Assembly: GCF_963677075.1 (NCBI RefSeq) | Contig: NZ_OY781873.1 | Coordinates: 558,001 to 622,000, forward strand | Source: an uncultured Sphaerochaeta sp. | GTDB taxonomy: Bacteria > Spirochaetota > Spirochaetia > Sphaerochaetales > Sphaerochaetaceae | DNA length: 64,000 bases | Direction: 5' to 3' | Shown: positions 50,727 through 59,207 of the stretch, in pieces | Layout: the number at the start of each line of letters is the position of its first letter | Numbering within the stretch: the stretch's first letter is position 1 | Translations under genes and position numbers: made by a program | Notes under the pieces: model-generated | Database searches by the model: none | What the model saw: the letters and a program-made list of their open reading frames with translations, nothing else | Told to the model about the DNA's origin: nothing

Positions 50727-51911
50727 ATGAGTCTACGAACCGTACTTACCAATGGGACTGTTGTAACTGGTTATGCAAAACTGAAAGACTGTGCCCTCTA
50801 TATAGATGAGAAAGGGGAAATTGGTGACATCTTCAATATGAGAAGATTGTCAGAGAAACACTTCCCCAGTGACACCACCATGATTGATGTAGGAGGTTCC
50901 TATATCATGCCTGGTTTCATCGATTCCCATATCCACGGGATTGGTGGTTTTGGGACAGAGGACTGTAAGGCTTCAAGTATCCTCGGAATGAGCGAGCGAC
51001 TCGCCGATTTTGGAGTGAGTGCATTCATGCCCACTGTATACACTGACAAGCTTGATGTAATGAAAGCCAGCACCAAGGCGATCGCTGATGCCATGGGCAG
51101 TGAACAAGGTGCAAAGATAATGGGCATCAATCTGGAAGGTCCCTTTATCTCCATGGAACGTGTTGGAGCCCAGAATCCAGAGGGTGTAATACCTGTCAAT
51201 CTTGAGATTTTCAATGATCTCATTGAAGCCGGACAAGGTAAGGTCATCTGTATGACAGTAGCCCCTGAACTCAAACACATGCGTGAATTGGCATTGTTGG
51301 CAAGAGAAAAGAACATCGTTTTACTTGCCGGCCATACCAACGCCAGCTATGAAAATATCATGGAAGGGATGCAATGTGGAATCTTCCATTCCACCCACTT
51401 CTTCAATGCAATGAGTCGTCTACATCACAGGAACCCTGGAACGGTCGGAGCAATCCTGATCCAAAGAGACATGCAGTGTGAAATTATCTGTGACGGTATT
51501 CATGTCCATCCTGAATTGGTTAAGATGTTGCTCCGTGAAAAACCACTGGACAACATTGTCATGATAACCGACAGTCTCAAGCCCACCAAACAAAGAACCG
51601 GCCCGATGTTGGCCAATGGAATGGAATGCACGGTGGGAGAAGATGGGGCCTTTGTCAGCATCAAGGACCCAGACCTGTTCATCGGTTCTGCACTGACCAT
51701 GCTCCAAGGAATGAAAAATGCAATCGACTGGGAAATACCCATTCAACAAGCAAGCCAGATGAGTTCCACAAACCCTGCACGTATCTACAGCTTTACCAAA
51801 CAAGGGATGCTGGTTCCAGGCTACAAGGCGGATGTGGTTGTGCTGGATGAGAACATGCAGATGAAAGGTTTGTTTGTCGATGGAAATCTGATCCGTGACC
51901 GCTTTGCCTGA
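50727..51911 (+). CDS. nagA: N-acetylglucosamine-6-phosphate deacetylase
   Basis: 394-aa amidohydrolase-superfamily enzyme that removes acetate from GlcNAc-6-phosphate. Motifs: GFIDSHIHGIGGFGTED (about 66-82, metal site), GINLEGPFIS near 132 (metal Glu), AGHTNASYENI near 203 (His), HSTHFFNAMSRLHHRNPG near 221 (His and substrate-binding NAM), CDGIHVHPELV near 254 and MITDSLKPT near 279 (catalytic Asp). Length is normal. It heads an operon with a dipeptidase and a C26 hydrolase, suggesting recycling of wall or peptide-sugar material; nagB is not in this window. Confidence 0.93.
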   Translation: MSLRTVLTNGTVVTGYAKLKDCALYIDEKGEIGDIFNMRRLSEKHFPSDTTMIDVGGSYIMPGFIDSHIHGIGGFGTEDCKASSILGMSERLADFGVSAFMPTVYTDKLDVMKASTKAIADAMGSEQGAKIMGINLEGPFISMERVGAQNPEGVIPVNLEIFNDLIEAGQGKVICMTVAPELKHMRELALLAREKNIVLLAGHTNASYENIMEGMQCGIFHSTHFFNAMSRLHHRNPGTVGAILIQRDMQCEIICDGIHVHPELVKMLLREKPLDNIVMITDSLKPTKQRTGPMLANGMECTVGEDGAFVSIKDPDLFIGSALTMLQGMKNAIDWEIPIQQASQMSSTNPARIYSFTKQGMLVPGYKADVVVLDENMQMKGLFVDGNLIRDRFA

Positions 51912-51935
51912 AAGAACAATAAGGAGTAAATGACT

Positions 51936-53381
51936 ATGCAAGATGCAGTGAAGGGGTTGAAACCCCAGGCACTCTGGAACTATTTCTCTGATCTATCCGA
52001 TATTCCCCGAGAATCGGGAAATGAGGAAGGGGTTCGCCAATATCTATTAGCTTTCGCCAAAAAGCATGAGCTTGAGTCGATTGTTGATGCAATCGGCAAT
52101 GTGATCATGCGGAAAAAGGCTTATCCAGGATTTGAAAAGAGACCTTCTGTCGCCTTGCAGGGACATATGGATATGGTCTGTGTTAAAGAGGCCTGGAGCA
52201 CTCATGACTTCGAAAAAGATCCTATTGAGCTTGTACAAGATGGCGACTTTCTCAGGGCTAATGGGACCACCCTCGGTGGAGATAATGGTATTGCAATCGC
52301 GCTCGCCCTGGATATCCTTGCAGACAAAGAAGCAAAACATGGTCCCTTGGAGGCCATCTTTACCATAAGTGAAGAGACCGGACTGACAGGGGCTTTCAAT
52401 ATTGAACAAGACAAGGTACAGAGCAGGCTCCTGATCAATCTGGACAGCGAAGAAGAGGGAGTTCTCTATATCGGGTGTGCCGGAGGAGTCGAGGTTGATG
52501 TAACGCTTCCTGTACAGTGGGAAGCAGTCCCCTCTTCCTACAAGGCCTTCACACTGACTGCAGACGGGATGCTCGGAGGGCATAGCGGAGGAGAGATTCA
52601 TAAACAGCGGGCAAATGCCATCAAGGTAGCAGCTCGTGCATTGAGCCAGATTCACTCCTGTATGGTCTTCAAGGCAGAAGGGGGGACCAAGCGAAATGTC
52701 ATTCCTTCAGTCTGTTCTCTTTCTTTTGCAGTACCGTCCGGTGAGATTGAAACATTGAAGGCTTTTGTCTCACAGACCCAGCAGATGCTTAGTGACGAGT
52801 ATGCTCTCAATGATCCGGATATTCGCCTTACCCTGGAGGAGACGACTACCCCAAAGAAAGCTGTGGATGGAATGATCAGCAAGCAACTGCTTACCAGCCT
52901 GTACGCCGCCCCCCATGGGGTCGATGCCATGAGTTTCAGAATTCCAGGCATCGTGGAGACCTCATCCAATCTGGCCATTCTTCGGCTGGATGAAGAGGCT
53001 TTCCATGTAACCAGCAGCCATCGCTCCTCAGTACTCTCTGCGCGTGACGATATAGCCCGTAGATTTGCGTCAGTCTTCACCCTTGCCGGTGCAAAGACAA
53101 CCTTCGTAGGGGCATACCCTGCATGGACACCAAACCCCGAATCAGCATTGACGGGATTCTGTGCAAAGGCGTATGAGGAGTATACTGGGAAAAAGCCCGA
53201 AATTACTGCCATCCATGCTGGTCTTGAATGTGGCATCATCAACAGCAGGATTCCTGGGATGGACTCTGTCTCCTTTGGCCCTGACATGTTTGATGTCCAC
53301 TCCACCAAGGAACGTATCAGCATACCCTCTGTTGAGCGTATCAGTGGATTCACCCGTCACCTGCTTTCAATCATAGAATGA
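51936..53381 (+). CDS. pepD: Aminoacyl-histidine dipeptidase (PepD, M20 family)
   Basis: 481-aa zinc dipeptidase of the M20/PepD family. Motifs: IPRESGNEEGVRQYLLAFAK near the start, LQGHMDMVC near 72 (metal His and Asp), LGGDNGIAIALALD near 113 (bridging Asp), ISEETGLTGA near 144 (catalytic Glu pair) and GMLGGHSGGEIHKQRANAIK near 208 in the lid domain; IHAGLECGI and GPDMFDVHSTKERIS near the end. ATG 51936 has AAGGAG 9 nt upstream; the ATG at 51930 is only 3 nt from it. It starts 24 bp after nagA and overlaps the next gene by 4 bp. Confidence 0.93.
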   Translation: MQDAVKGLKPQALWNYFSDLSDIPRESGNEEGVRQYLLAFAKKHELESIVDAIGNVIMRKKAYPGFEKRPSVALQGHMDMVCVKEAWSTHDFEKDPIELVQDGDFLRANGTTLGGDNGIAIALALDILADKEAKHGPLEAIFTISEETGLTGAFNIEQDKVQSRLLINLDSEEEGVLYIGCAGGVEVDVTLPVQWEAVPSSYKAFTLTADGMLGGHSGGEIHKQRANAIKVAARALSQIHSCMVFKAEGGTKRNVIPSVCSLSFAVPSGEIETLKAFVSQTQQMLSDEYALNDPDIRLTLEETTTPKKAVDGMISKQLLTSLYAAPHGVDAMSFRIPGIVETSSNLAILRLDEEAFHVTSSHRSSVLSARDDIARRFASVFTLAGAKTTFVGAYPAWTPNPESALTGFCAKAYEEYTGKKPEITAIHAGLECGIINSRIPGMDSVSFGPDMFDVHSTKERISIPSVERISGFTRHLLSIIE

Positions 53382-54094
53382 GCAGGCCGATCATAGCGAT
53401 AGGCGGGACCTATGACCAGGCTCCGCCTACATCTGCATTTCCTACCCTTCGGAGGATTTTTACCAATGAAGGGTATGTCTCAAAGCTTGAGCAGAGCGGG
53501 GCTTCCGTCATTCTCATTCCCCACACAAAAACCGATATTGATACCCTAATATCCCACTGTGATGGTCTTTTACTACCAGGTGGACCTGATATTGAGCCAT
53601 CATTGTATCACCAAAAGCGCCATCCTTCCTGTGGGAAAAGCGATAAAGAAAGTGATACATTCCAGATTGCTCTCTACCATGCTGCAAAAAAGAAAGGCAT
53701 ACCGATTCTTGGCATCTGTAGGGGATGTCAGTTGGTCAACGTAGCGGAGGGAGGCACCCTCTTTCAGGACTATATGCTGAGAGAGAAACACCACATTGTC
53801 CATCCAGACCTGGAACACTTTGACCAGGTAAGCCATCAAGTTACCATCCAGGACCACACCAACCTTGCATCCATCCTGGGAAGTGGGAAGGTCGGGGTCA
53901 ACAGTCTTCACCACCAATGCATTGACGAAGTCGCCCCTGTTTTTCAGTGTACCGCAAGAAGCAGCGATGGTTGCATTGAAGCTATAGAGAGTACCAGTGA
54001 CAATTGGATTCTAGGGGTGCAATGGCATCCTGAGAGCATGGGAGATGAGATGCTTCCCCTCTTCAATGCGTTTGTGGAGCATGCCAATCATTAG
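53378..54094 (+). CDS. Class I glutamine amidotransferase-like / C26 gamma-glutamyl hydrolase
   Basis: 238-aa protein of the peptidase C26 (PuuD-like) family, which cuts gamma-glutamyl bonds such as in gamma-glutamyl-GABA. LLLPGGPDIEPSLY near 64, the nucleophile motif GICRGCQLVNVAEGG near 108 (Cys within GICRGCQ), NSLHHQCID near 176 and VQWHPESM near 220 (catalytic His and Glu) are all present. The start overlaps the pepD stop (ATGA). With pepD it suggests breakdown of unusual peptides. Its stop overlaps the convergent lipoprotein gene by 4 bp. Confidence 0.9.
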   Translation: MSRPIIAIGGTYDQAPPTSAFPTLRRIFTNEGYVSKLEQSGASVILIPHTKTDIDTLISHCDGLLLPGGPDIEPSLYHQKRHPSCGKSDKESDTFQIALYHAAKKKGIPILGICRGCQLVNVAEGGTLFQDYMLREKHHIVHPDLEHFDQVSHQVTIQDHTNLASILGSGKVGVNSLHHQCIDEVAPVFQCTARSSDGCIEAIESTSDNWILGVQWHPESMGDEMLPLFNAFVEHANH

Positions 54095-56637
54095 GGATTC
54101 TCTGGATCCCAAGCATCCCCCATCTGATACCCTACAATTGTTTGGGCATGATCAGCTATATTCTTAAATTTTGTAATCTCTTCTTCTGAGGCCCCGTCAA
54201 GGGATATGACATCCTTCCCATCCATCCAGGAGTCCTTTCCATCGAAGAAGCCCTCTGCCCAAATACTCGTGCTGAGACAATACCCAGAAGCAATGAGATG
54301 TTGTAACACTTCAATTTTGGCAGTGCTATCAAGCTCGATAAAGCCTACTGAATTCTCGTCAAAATAGTTCTTGTTTGGCCTTTGGGATCGATAGAGAGCT
54401 GCCTCACGAAAAGCATCCTCACTAGGCCATGGATACGTATAGGAATCTTCATCCATATCATCCACATTTTCGTATGGCATCTCCTTCCATGTAGCAGAGC
54501 CTAGCCTGTCGAGAATGGATATCACTGAAACGTGGTTCGATCCCGGCCCAATGGAGGCCAGGTGATACGTGAAATCAGGACTCATAATCTTATCCAAGTA
54601 CGACGCAGAAGGACTGCCTAATGCATCATCCCACTCTGCATTAGAGAGATTCCACCCGTGTTCCCGTGCTTCATTATAGGTGTGAATGTAGTAAGCATTA
54701 GAAAATGCTGAACAAGAACCCTTTACCCCTTGATTACCAATGGGAGGAAAGTACTGGGTGTTACTTAGATCCATCTCAGAGGGGAGTGTCTTGTGGTAGA
54801 GGGAGCCCAGGGAAGCAATTGTTTTCAAACTCCGAATCTGAGATTCGCTCATAGGATCCAATCCTGTTGCCCGTATCTGACCGCCTAAAGACCTCTCCTG
54901 AGGTATTGTCTCTTGCCTCTGCATATCAAGGAGCTGTGTAATCTCTTCCTCGGTGAGTGAGCGTTCCTCTACATGAAAAGACGATGCCTGTAAGGTTCTC
55001 TCCCTATCTTGTGCAATGGATAGCTGATACCTATCCAAGACCCCTGCTGTCTGTATCATATAGGTTTCCATCTCCCCACTTTCAACGGTGCCAAGCAGGG
55101 CATCTTCCACATCCAGTGTTTGAACAGATGGAGAATCAGGGCCTTCGTACTCATCATAAAGCTCAATGGAAAACGATGAGATAGTAGCAGGATGAGTGAT
55201 ATCACTGGTGTTGACTATGCGAAGAAAGACATCGTGCATATCGAGATAGGGGGCAAATTCACTGATATCCATCACGATGGGGTGTTCCGGATATGGATTT
55301 TGCGTACCGGCAACCAATGATTCCATTTCAAGATTCAGAAAGATGGATTGTAATCGCTTTTCCATGATTGGATGCTCTGGGTCTCCAATCCCAACCGAAA
55401 CAAGGCAGGAGGATCTATCTTGATGTGCAATCTGGAATGAAGCAAGCAGAGAAGGATGGTACACCTCCTCTGGGTTGTTCAATGTGTAGTAGACTTGCAA
55501 TTTGAGCCGAACAGCTGCATCGAAAGGAAGGTAGTACGATCCGTCAGGAATATGCTCCCAACTGTTACCAACTCCCCAAGAGTTTACAATTTTGAAAGCC
55601 CCTCTAATTTCTTCATCCTCTTCAGCAGTGAAATAGATGGAGTCTACACTCTGGGGTGGTGTCCAGTTGTTCTGCACGAGCAACTCTTGTCCCTCTGATA
55701 TACGATACCCGATGTAGTAGTGCCCCTCCATATCCAGGGATGTATTGTAGGAGATTGTAGAAAAGTTAACCAAACTCATAAACCAGGAGGCATCCGTCGG
55801 CGGAGAACCATCTATTGATGCACCATAGGTAGCACCTGCCGCTAGTGGGAATTCATTGGTAGAGACAGAGAGAAACAGATGATCATCCTCTGTAATCACA
55901 GGATCCTCTGATGCATAGAAATCCATGTCGATGGATCCATAAAAATCTTGGGTGCCTCTGTTTATAATGGTGGGGACCACAATCGTCGCATCGCCGTCAG
56001 AAAGGTCTGTATCAAGAACTCCTGTATCTTCTTCAGCAATTCCAGCACCATTGAAATATGCTACATATGCCCGTCCTGCTACCAAATCATATCCATCGGT
56101 GCTCAGGACTTTTCCAAGGTCGTGAAGATCTGTCGATACAATTTGGTGGCGTACCCATACATGGTCTCCCGCCTTAATAGTTTCCAATGTTTGGGACGGT
56201 CCTTCACAGGAGAGCCAAGAAGCTCCACCATCCTTGCTGTACTCATAGAGCGGAGAGACGTGGTAGATGGTCCGTTCCGGGACATCCAGATATGGGGGAG
56301 AAAGTGGTTTGGAAGGAATTATATAATCAGAAACCTTCTGATGCTTCACCGCTCCATTGATATCAAGAGCGATTGCTGAGAGACGGGTGGTAGTGCTTAG
56401 CTCAATGGGATCCTGATACCGTGGGCTTTCTTTTGTAGGGGTAGAACCATCGGTCGTGTAGTATATTGCTGAAGCATGCTTACTGGTAATGGAGATACTC
56501 ACCTTCTGGTAATAGGTTCCTCCGTCTTGGGAGAATGCGAGTGGATCTGGAGAAAGAGGAATATCTTGCTTGCATGAAATACTAACAAACAGAACCAATA
56601 GACTGATAATGCAAAGAGAAGAGATTTTTATACGCAT
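54091..56637 (-). CDS. Lipoprotein with permuted C1 (papain-like) peptidase domain
   Basis: 848-aa secreted lipoprotein. ATG 56637 (MRIKISS) has GGGG 5 nt upstream; the frame extends to 56667. Signal segment 1-21, then lipid-Cys22 in a relaxed spirochaetal lipobox (VSISC). Residues 30-105 form a CHB_HEX/Fn3-like beta domain (YYTTDGSTPT); about 180-335 resemble CARDB. Residues 346-495 begin GAFKIVNSWGVG, with the papain-type Asn352 of NSWG, and continue with the beta domain that normally ends such peptidases. Only then, at 630-848, come the Cys half (PPIGNQGVKGSCSAFS: Gln636, Cys642) and the His half (DHAQTIVGYQ: His830), 18 residues before the stop. Normal order is Cys-His-Asn; here it is Asn-Cys-His. 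Confidence 0.75.
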   Translation of the reverse strand: MRIKISSLCIISLLVLFVSISCKQDIPLSPDPLAFSQDGGTYYQKVSISITSKHASAIYYTTDGSTPTKESPRYQDPIELSTTTRLSAIALDINGAVKHQKVSDYIIPSKPLSPPYLDVPERTIYHVSPLYEYSKDGGASWLSCEGPSQTLETIKAGDHVWVRHQIVSTDLHDLGKVLSTDGYDLVAGRAYVAYFNGAGIAEEDTGVLDTDLSDGDATIVVPTIINRGTQDFYGSIDMDFYASEDPVITEDDHLFLSVSTNEFPLAAGATYGASIDGSPPTDASWFMSLVNFSTISYNTSLDMEGHYYIGYRISEGQELLVQNNWTPPQSVDSIYFTAEEDEEIRGAFKIVNSWGVGNSWEHIPDGSYYLPFDAAVRLKLQVYYTLNNPEEVYHPSLLASFQIAHQDRSSCLVSVGIGDPEHPIMEKRLQSIFLNLEMESLVAGTQNPYPEHPIVMDISEFAPYLDMHDVFLRIVNTSDITHPATISSFSIELYDEYEGPDSPSVQTLDVEDALLGTVESGEMETYMIQTAGVLDRYQLSIAQDRERTLQASSFHVEERSLTEEEITQLLDMQRQETIPQERSLGGQIRATGLDPMSESQIRSLKTIASLGSLYHKTLPSEMDLSNTQYFPPIGNQGVKGSCSAFSNAYYIHTYNEAREHGWNLSNAEWDDALGSPSASYLDKIMSPDFTYHLASIGPGSNHVSVISILDRLGSATWKEMPYENVDDMDEDSYTYPWPSEDAFREAALYRSQRPNKNYFDENSVGFIELDSTAKIEVLQHLIASGYCLSTSIWAEGFFDGKDSWMDGKDVISLDGASEEEITKFKNIADHAQTIVGYQMGDAWDPENP

Positions 56638-56691
56638 ATGAACCCCAAACAAAAAGTATCTGTTCATAGCGTACAGGAAGGAGCATCACAG

Positions 56692-56740
56692 TACAAGAAA
56701 AGGTTGTCTCTCGTTCTTGAGGAAACAACCTTTTCTTGTA
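56692..56740 (-). terminator. Long perfect hairpin between fprA and the lipoprotein gene
   Basis: 16-bp perfect inverted repeat TACAAGAAAAGGTTGT (56692-56707) and ACAACCTTTTCTTGTA (56725-56740) with a 17-nt loop. It lies 10 bp after the flavodiiron gene stop on the minus strand; the descending arm is T-rich. Probable terminator. Confidence 0.65.
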
Positions 56741-56750
56741 TGGTTGCAGG

Positions 56751-57959
56751 TCAGCCCTTTATATCCTTGGCCAAGGCCTTTGCCAGATCATAGGCTTTCT
56801 GCTTGTCTTCCTCAGTAGGGGAACCTTGGTATTCAATCACACCACGACAATCCAGTTTCATGGCAGAAGAGAACTCATCAAACTGTTTTTGTGCTCCACC
56901 AGACCATCCAAAGGATCCAAAGCGCAACGTTTTCCTCCCCTGTACATGGCTTCTTTCAAGAATATCCAGAACATGATACATCGGGGGAAACATCTTGTAT
57001 TCGTAGGTAGGCATACCGATGATCAAGCCTTCACTTCTCCACACCTTCTCCAGGACAAAGGACTCATGGGTCTGGGGAACCTGTAGAACATGGACAGGAA
57101 TACCTTCACTCTTCAGGCCATCGACAATTGAAGAGAGTAAGGCCTGGGTGTTCCCATACATACTCGACCAGACTACCGCCACCTCTTTCTCTCTGGGACC
57201 TTGCATGTAGGTTGCCAGGGTCTTGTACCACTCAATAATCTTCTCAGGTTCTGAGCGCCATACAACTCCATGACTCGGTGCAACCATCTTGATGGAAAGC
57301 CCATCAAGCTTGGCAATTCCACGAATCACAAAGGATGAGAAGGAAGAGACAATGTTTGCATAGTAGCGTTCAGTCTCACTGGCAAGCTTTGCCTTATCCT
57401 CTTCAGTCAGTTCATCATCAAAGCAACCCTCATACCGACCAAAGGAACCAAAGGCATCACAACTGAAGAGGATCCCATCCTCTTCCAGATACGTCATCAT
57501 GGTCTCAGGCCAGTGGATGTTTGGCGTCATGAAGAACTTGAGAGTCTTTCCCCCAAGGTCGAGGGTCTCCCCGTCACTTACTGCTCGTACATTCTTATCA
57601 ATCTTATAGAAATGCTTTATCAGGGGAACAGCTTTTGCGCTGCAGAGGATTTCTACATCAGGATAGTGCTTGACGATTTCAGCCATTGCTCCAGTGTGAT
57701 CTGGTTCCATATGATTGATGATGATGTAGTCCAGATTCCCTTCTCCGAGGGAAAGACTCTCCAGCTGATCACCAACAGCTTTCAGCGCTCCATCCCAATC
57801 CTTGACCAAATCGACCAGAACACGTTTCTCACTGCCTTTCACCACATAAGAGTTCAGCATCACTCCATCAGGGATAGGCCATATTCCCTCAAATAGGTCC
57901 CGACTGCCAACCTTTGCGGCCACACGGTAGACACCATCTGCAAGTACATCAGGTTTCAT
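56751..57959 (-). CDS. A-type flavodiiron protein (FprA)
   Basis: 402-aa oxygen or nitric oxide reductase, protecting anaerobes. The N-terminal metallo-beta-lactamase-like domain carries the di-iron ligands in NHMEPDHTGAM near 82 (H-x-E-x-D-H), HWPETMMTYL near 147, SCDAFGSFG near 165 and APSHGVVW near 230. The C-terminal flavodoxin domain starts around 255 (SSMYGNTQALLSSIVDGL, FMN-binding loop). ATG 57959 (MKPDVLADG) has GAGGAG about 10 nt upstream; the longer frame from 58025 crosses the promoter. No rubredoxin domain is fused. Electron donor unknown. Confidence 0.92.
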   Translation of the reverse strand: MKPDVLADGVYRVAAKVGSRDLFEGIWPIPDGVMLNSYVVKGSEKRVLVDLVKDWDGALKAVGDQLESLSLGEGNLDYIIINHMEPDHTGAMAEIVKHYPDVEILCSAKAVPLIKHFYKIDKNVRAVSDGETLDLGGKTLKFFMTPNIHWPETMMTYLEEDGILFSCDAFGSFGRYEGCFDDELTEEDKAKLASETERYYANIVSSFSSFVIRGIAKLDGLSIKMVAPSHGVVWRSEPEKIIEWYKTLATYMQGPREKEVAVVWSSMYGNTQALLSSIVDGLKSEGIPVHVLQVPQTHESFVLEKVWRSEGLIIGMPTYEYKMFPPMYHVLDILERSHVQGRKTLRFGSFGWSGGAQKQFDEFSSAMKLDCRGVIEYQGSPTEEDKQKAYDLAKALAKDIKG

Positions 57960-57993
57960 AGTATTGAATCTCCTCTTCATACAAAGATACACA

Positions 57994-57999
57994 ATTATA
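57994..57999 (-). promoter_or_regulatory. Consensus -10 box of fprA
   Basis: Minus strand TATAAT (57999-57994), 34 bp before the ATG at 57959. The -35 region is poor. Confidence 0.5.
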
Positions 58000-58058
58000 C
58001 CAAATTTGTGAATGAAAGACATCAATGCCCTAGGACAATCCCTGCACTCACTCGGGAA

Positions 58059-58760
58059 TCAAAGGCAGAGCTGGGTCTCCCTTTGCATGGAAAATATGGT
58101 TCGTTGTACCTGTTTGTAGTCGCTCATATAATGCAGAAGCAGGGAATGGAACTCTTTTGAATGATTGAAATGTACCAAGTGAGCCATTTCATGCAGTACC
58201 AAGTAGGAGAGTTGCTTCTCGCTTAGGGCTTGGCATCGCAGGGAAAAATTCAGCCTGCCTTTTGCTGAACAGCTACCCCATCGACTTTTTGAATCGCGTA
58301 CCGAAAAAGGGGGGATGGGGAGATGCAGGATATCTGCCCAATAGGAAACCAAGGGAGTCAGCCTCTTGCGTGCCTCTTCCTGGTAGAGTTCCTTGATCAG
58401 ATGGCATATACCAAAGGAGTCCAAGGGCTTTTTTGGATCATAGGTCACGAGCAAAGAGGAATCATGTACTGTAATTGCGGCATGCAATCCTGGCTCCAAT
58501 ATCAGTGTGTAGTGTTTTCCTGCATAGGGAAACAACTCTCCACTCTCATAGGTATGCAGAGCCTGTTGCTGTTTATTGATTGTATGGAGCAGTTTATCCT
58601 TATTGCTGAGAATCACCCTCTCTACGGCAACCTTCGATATTCCGTAAGGGGCACTTACTTTCACCTTCCCATCTGCCTTGACCCGAACTGTTATATGTCG
58701 AATTCCTCTTCTGTAGAGAAGGGTGTATGGTATGTTTTCTACTTTACCGTCTGTTTTCAT
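58059..58760 (-). CDS. YgjP-like M48 metallopeptidase (DUF45)
   Basis: 233-aa protein of the YgjP/DUF45 family, zinc peptidases related to WSS1/SprT. RRGIRHITVRVKADGKVKVSAP at the start, the hallmark DSKSRWGSCSAKGRLNFS near 170, and HEMAHLVHFNHSKEFH near 197 (HExxH with a third His downstream). No signal peptide. I start at ATG 58760 (MKTDGK); the frame from 58787 begins with TTG. The gene is divergent from the 142-aa gene; the two -10 boxes overlap at 58766-58772 and both mRNAs would be leaderless. Confidence 0.88.
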   Translation of the reverse strand: MKTDGKVENIPYTLLYRRGIRHITVRVKADGKVKVSAPYGISKVAVERVILSNKDKLLHTINKQQQALHTYESGELFPYAGKHYTLILEPGLHAAITVHDSSLLVTYDPKKPLDSFGICHLIKELYQEEARKRLTPLVSYWADILHLPIPPFSVRDSKSRWGSCSAKGRLNFSLRCQALSEKQLSYLVLHEMAHLVHFNHSKEFHSLLLHYMSDYKQVQRTIFSMQRETQLCL

Positions 58761-58772
58761 TCTGCTACAGTA
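58743..58772. promoter_or_regulatory. Overlapping divergent leaderless promoters
   Basis: Plus strand: TTTACC (58743-58748), 17-bp spacer, TACAGT (58766-58771), seven bases, ATG 58779. Minus strand: TACTGT (58772-58767), six bases, ATG 58760; its -35 is weak. The two -10 boxes share five base pairs, so the promoters should exclude each other. Confidence 0.5.
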
Positions 58773-58778
58773 TCTCTC

Positions 58779-59207
58779 ATGCAACAAAGCAAGTCCATGA
58801 TTTTACACCTCAACCAGGCGATTCCCTATCAAACAGCTCCATTCTCTGCCTCTGATGCGGAGGATGCTTATCAACAGATGCTTACCCATCTCGATGCTCA
58901 ACCAGTAGGCAGTGAAGGATGCCTTGCACTCTCTTCCACTCTCTCCCTGCTCTTTGCTGGGGTACAGGAGAGTCCAGATGAGGCAACACGAGAGGCTGTT
59001 GAGAAAGGGCTCCCCCTGCCAAAGGTAGAGGCTCCTTTCTATCTGGAAGAAGGAAGCTATACATTCACCCAACTCTCTCCCCCTTCTTCCATCGCCTCCT
59101 TATCCTCAGCAATCGAAAACCTCTTCGATGGTCCACCTGTCATCTACCTTAGGCTTCTGAAAGAGAACCCTCTTACCATCATTGCCCAGCTCTGGACACA
59201 GCGTTAG
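58779..59207 (+). CDS. Hypothetical protein, 142 aa
   Basis: Not recognised. 142 residues, mixed composition, no signal peptide or membrane segment. The middle is rich in small residues and helical (ALSSTLSLLFAGVQESPDEA), followed by a PLPKVEAPFYLEEGSYTF stretch and a hydrophobic C-terminus (PPVIYLRLLKENPLTIIAQLW). A longer frame (from 58323) runs antisense through the M48-like gene. I choose ATG 58779 because a promoter -10 box ends seven bases before it; ATG 58797 is an alternative. The stop overlaps the convergent lysO-like gene by 4 bp. Confidence 0.65.
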   Translation: MQQSKSMILHLNQAIPYQTAPFSASDAEDAYQQMLTHLDAQPVGSEGCLALSSTLSLLFAGVQESPDEATREAVEKGLPLPKVEAPFYLEEGSYTFTQLSPPSSIASLSSAIENLFDGPPVIYLRLLKENPLTIIAQLWTQR

